This document shows positions 6,001 through 6,055 of a stretch of DNA of 6,055 nucleotides, in pieces. Within the stretch, counting starts at the first letter, position 1; every line of letters starts with the position of its first letter. Both the position numbers and the translations under genes were made by a program. This DNA is from Lachnospiraceae bacterium (GTDB taxonomy: Bacteria > Bacillota > Clostridia > Lachnospirales > Lachnospiraceae), in the NCBI GenBank assembly GCA_017651385.1, contig JAGCCY010000227.1, positions 1-6,055 on the forward strand, read 5' to 3'. Under the pieces are notes generated by a model. The model was not told the origin of the DNA. It did no database searches and saw nothing but the letters and a program-made list of their open reading frames with translations.

Positions 6001-6055
6001 GATAACTATCATTTTGAAGAAGAGATAATCGAAAACGATGTTTTATTTAATTACA
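6001..6055 (+). pseudogene. In-frame continuation of the MutS-like gene beyond the TAG (partial)
   Basis: The same reading frame continues without a stop to the window edge as DNYHFEEEIIENDVLFNY. In this family the ATHD motif is followed after about ten residues by a segment of the type (Y)-x-N-Y-H-F-x-E, then an acidic turn and a strand ending in F-x-Y. The bases after TAG fit this pattern, so they are coding by ancestry. The position of the TAG is usually an aromatic residue, so a single change from TAT or TAC would explain it. The rest of the C-terminus lies outside the window. Confidence 0.75.

Overview
The window looks like chromosomal DNA from an anaerobic Firmicute of the Clostridia, most likely a Lachnospiraceae member such as a Butyrivibrio or Roseburia relative. 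This is inferred from the moderately AT-rich codon usage, strong AAGGAGG-type ribosome binding sites, a T-box leader on an aminoacyl-tRNA synthetase gene, and the style of the hybrid kinase and the membrane-linked MutS-like protein. All genes read on the + strand, and no mobile element, CRISPR array, tRNA or rRNA is visible.

Layout. (1) 1-40 holds the last bases of a probable upstream gene. (2) 37-2463 encodes an 808-residue membrane-bound hybrid sensor kinase: two transmembrane helices, HisKA, a degenerate ATPase domain, a pseudo-receiver, a true receiver, an HPt domain and a helical tail. No terminator follows it. (3) 2471-2499 is a near-consensus housekeeping promoter that drives a complete tyrosine T-box leader (about 2525-2790). 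The leader has a UAC specifier, a IIA/B-type pseudoknot, and mutually exclusive antiterminator and terminator helices. (4) 2810-4033 is tyrS, followed by a strong intrinsic terminator. (5) 4097-4507 is cdd, cytidine deaminase. (6) Two bases later begins a MutS-family ATPase with membrane segments (4510 onward). Its frame is broken by a TAG at 5998-6000, but recognisable family sequence continues in the same frame to the window edge.

How it works together. TyrS is controlled by tRNA-Tyr charging through its own leader. The leader terminator probably also ends kinase read-through transcripts. cdd and the mutS-like gene form a tight, probably translationally coupled pair for pyrimidine salvage and an unknown MutS-type function. 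The kinase is a phosphorelay protein whose output regulator is not in the window. The points most worth a second look are the in-frame TAG in the MutS-like gene and the loss of the N-box asparagines in the kinase ATPase domain. I see no clearly new multi-gene system here.
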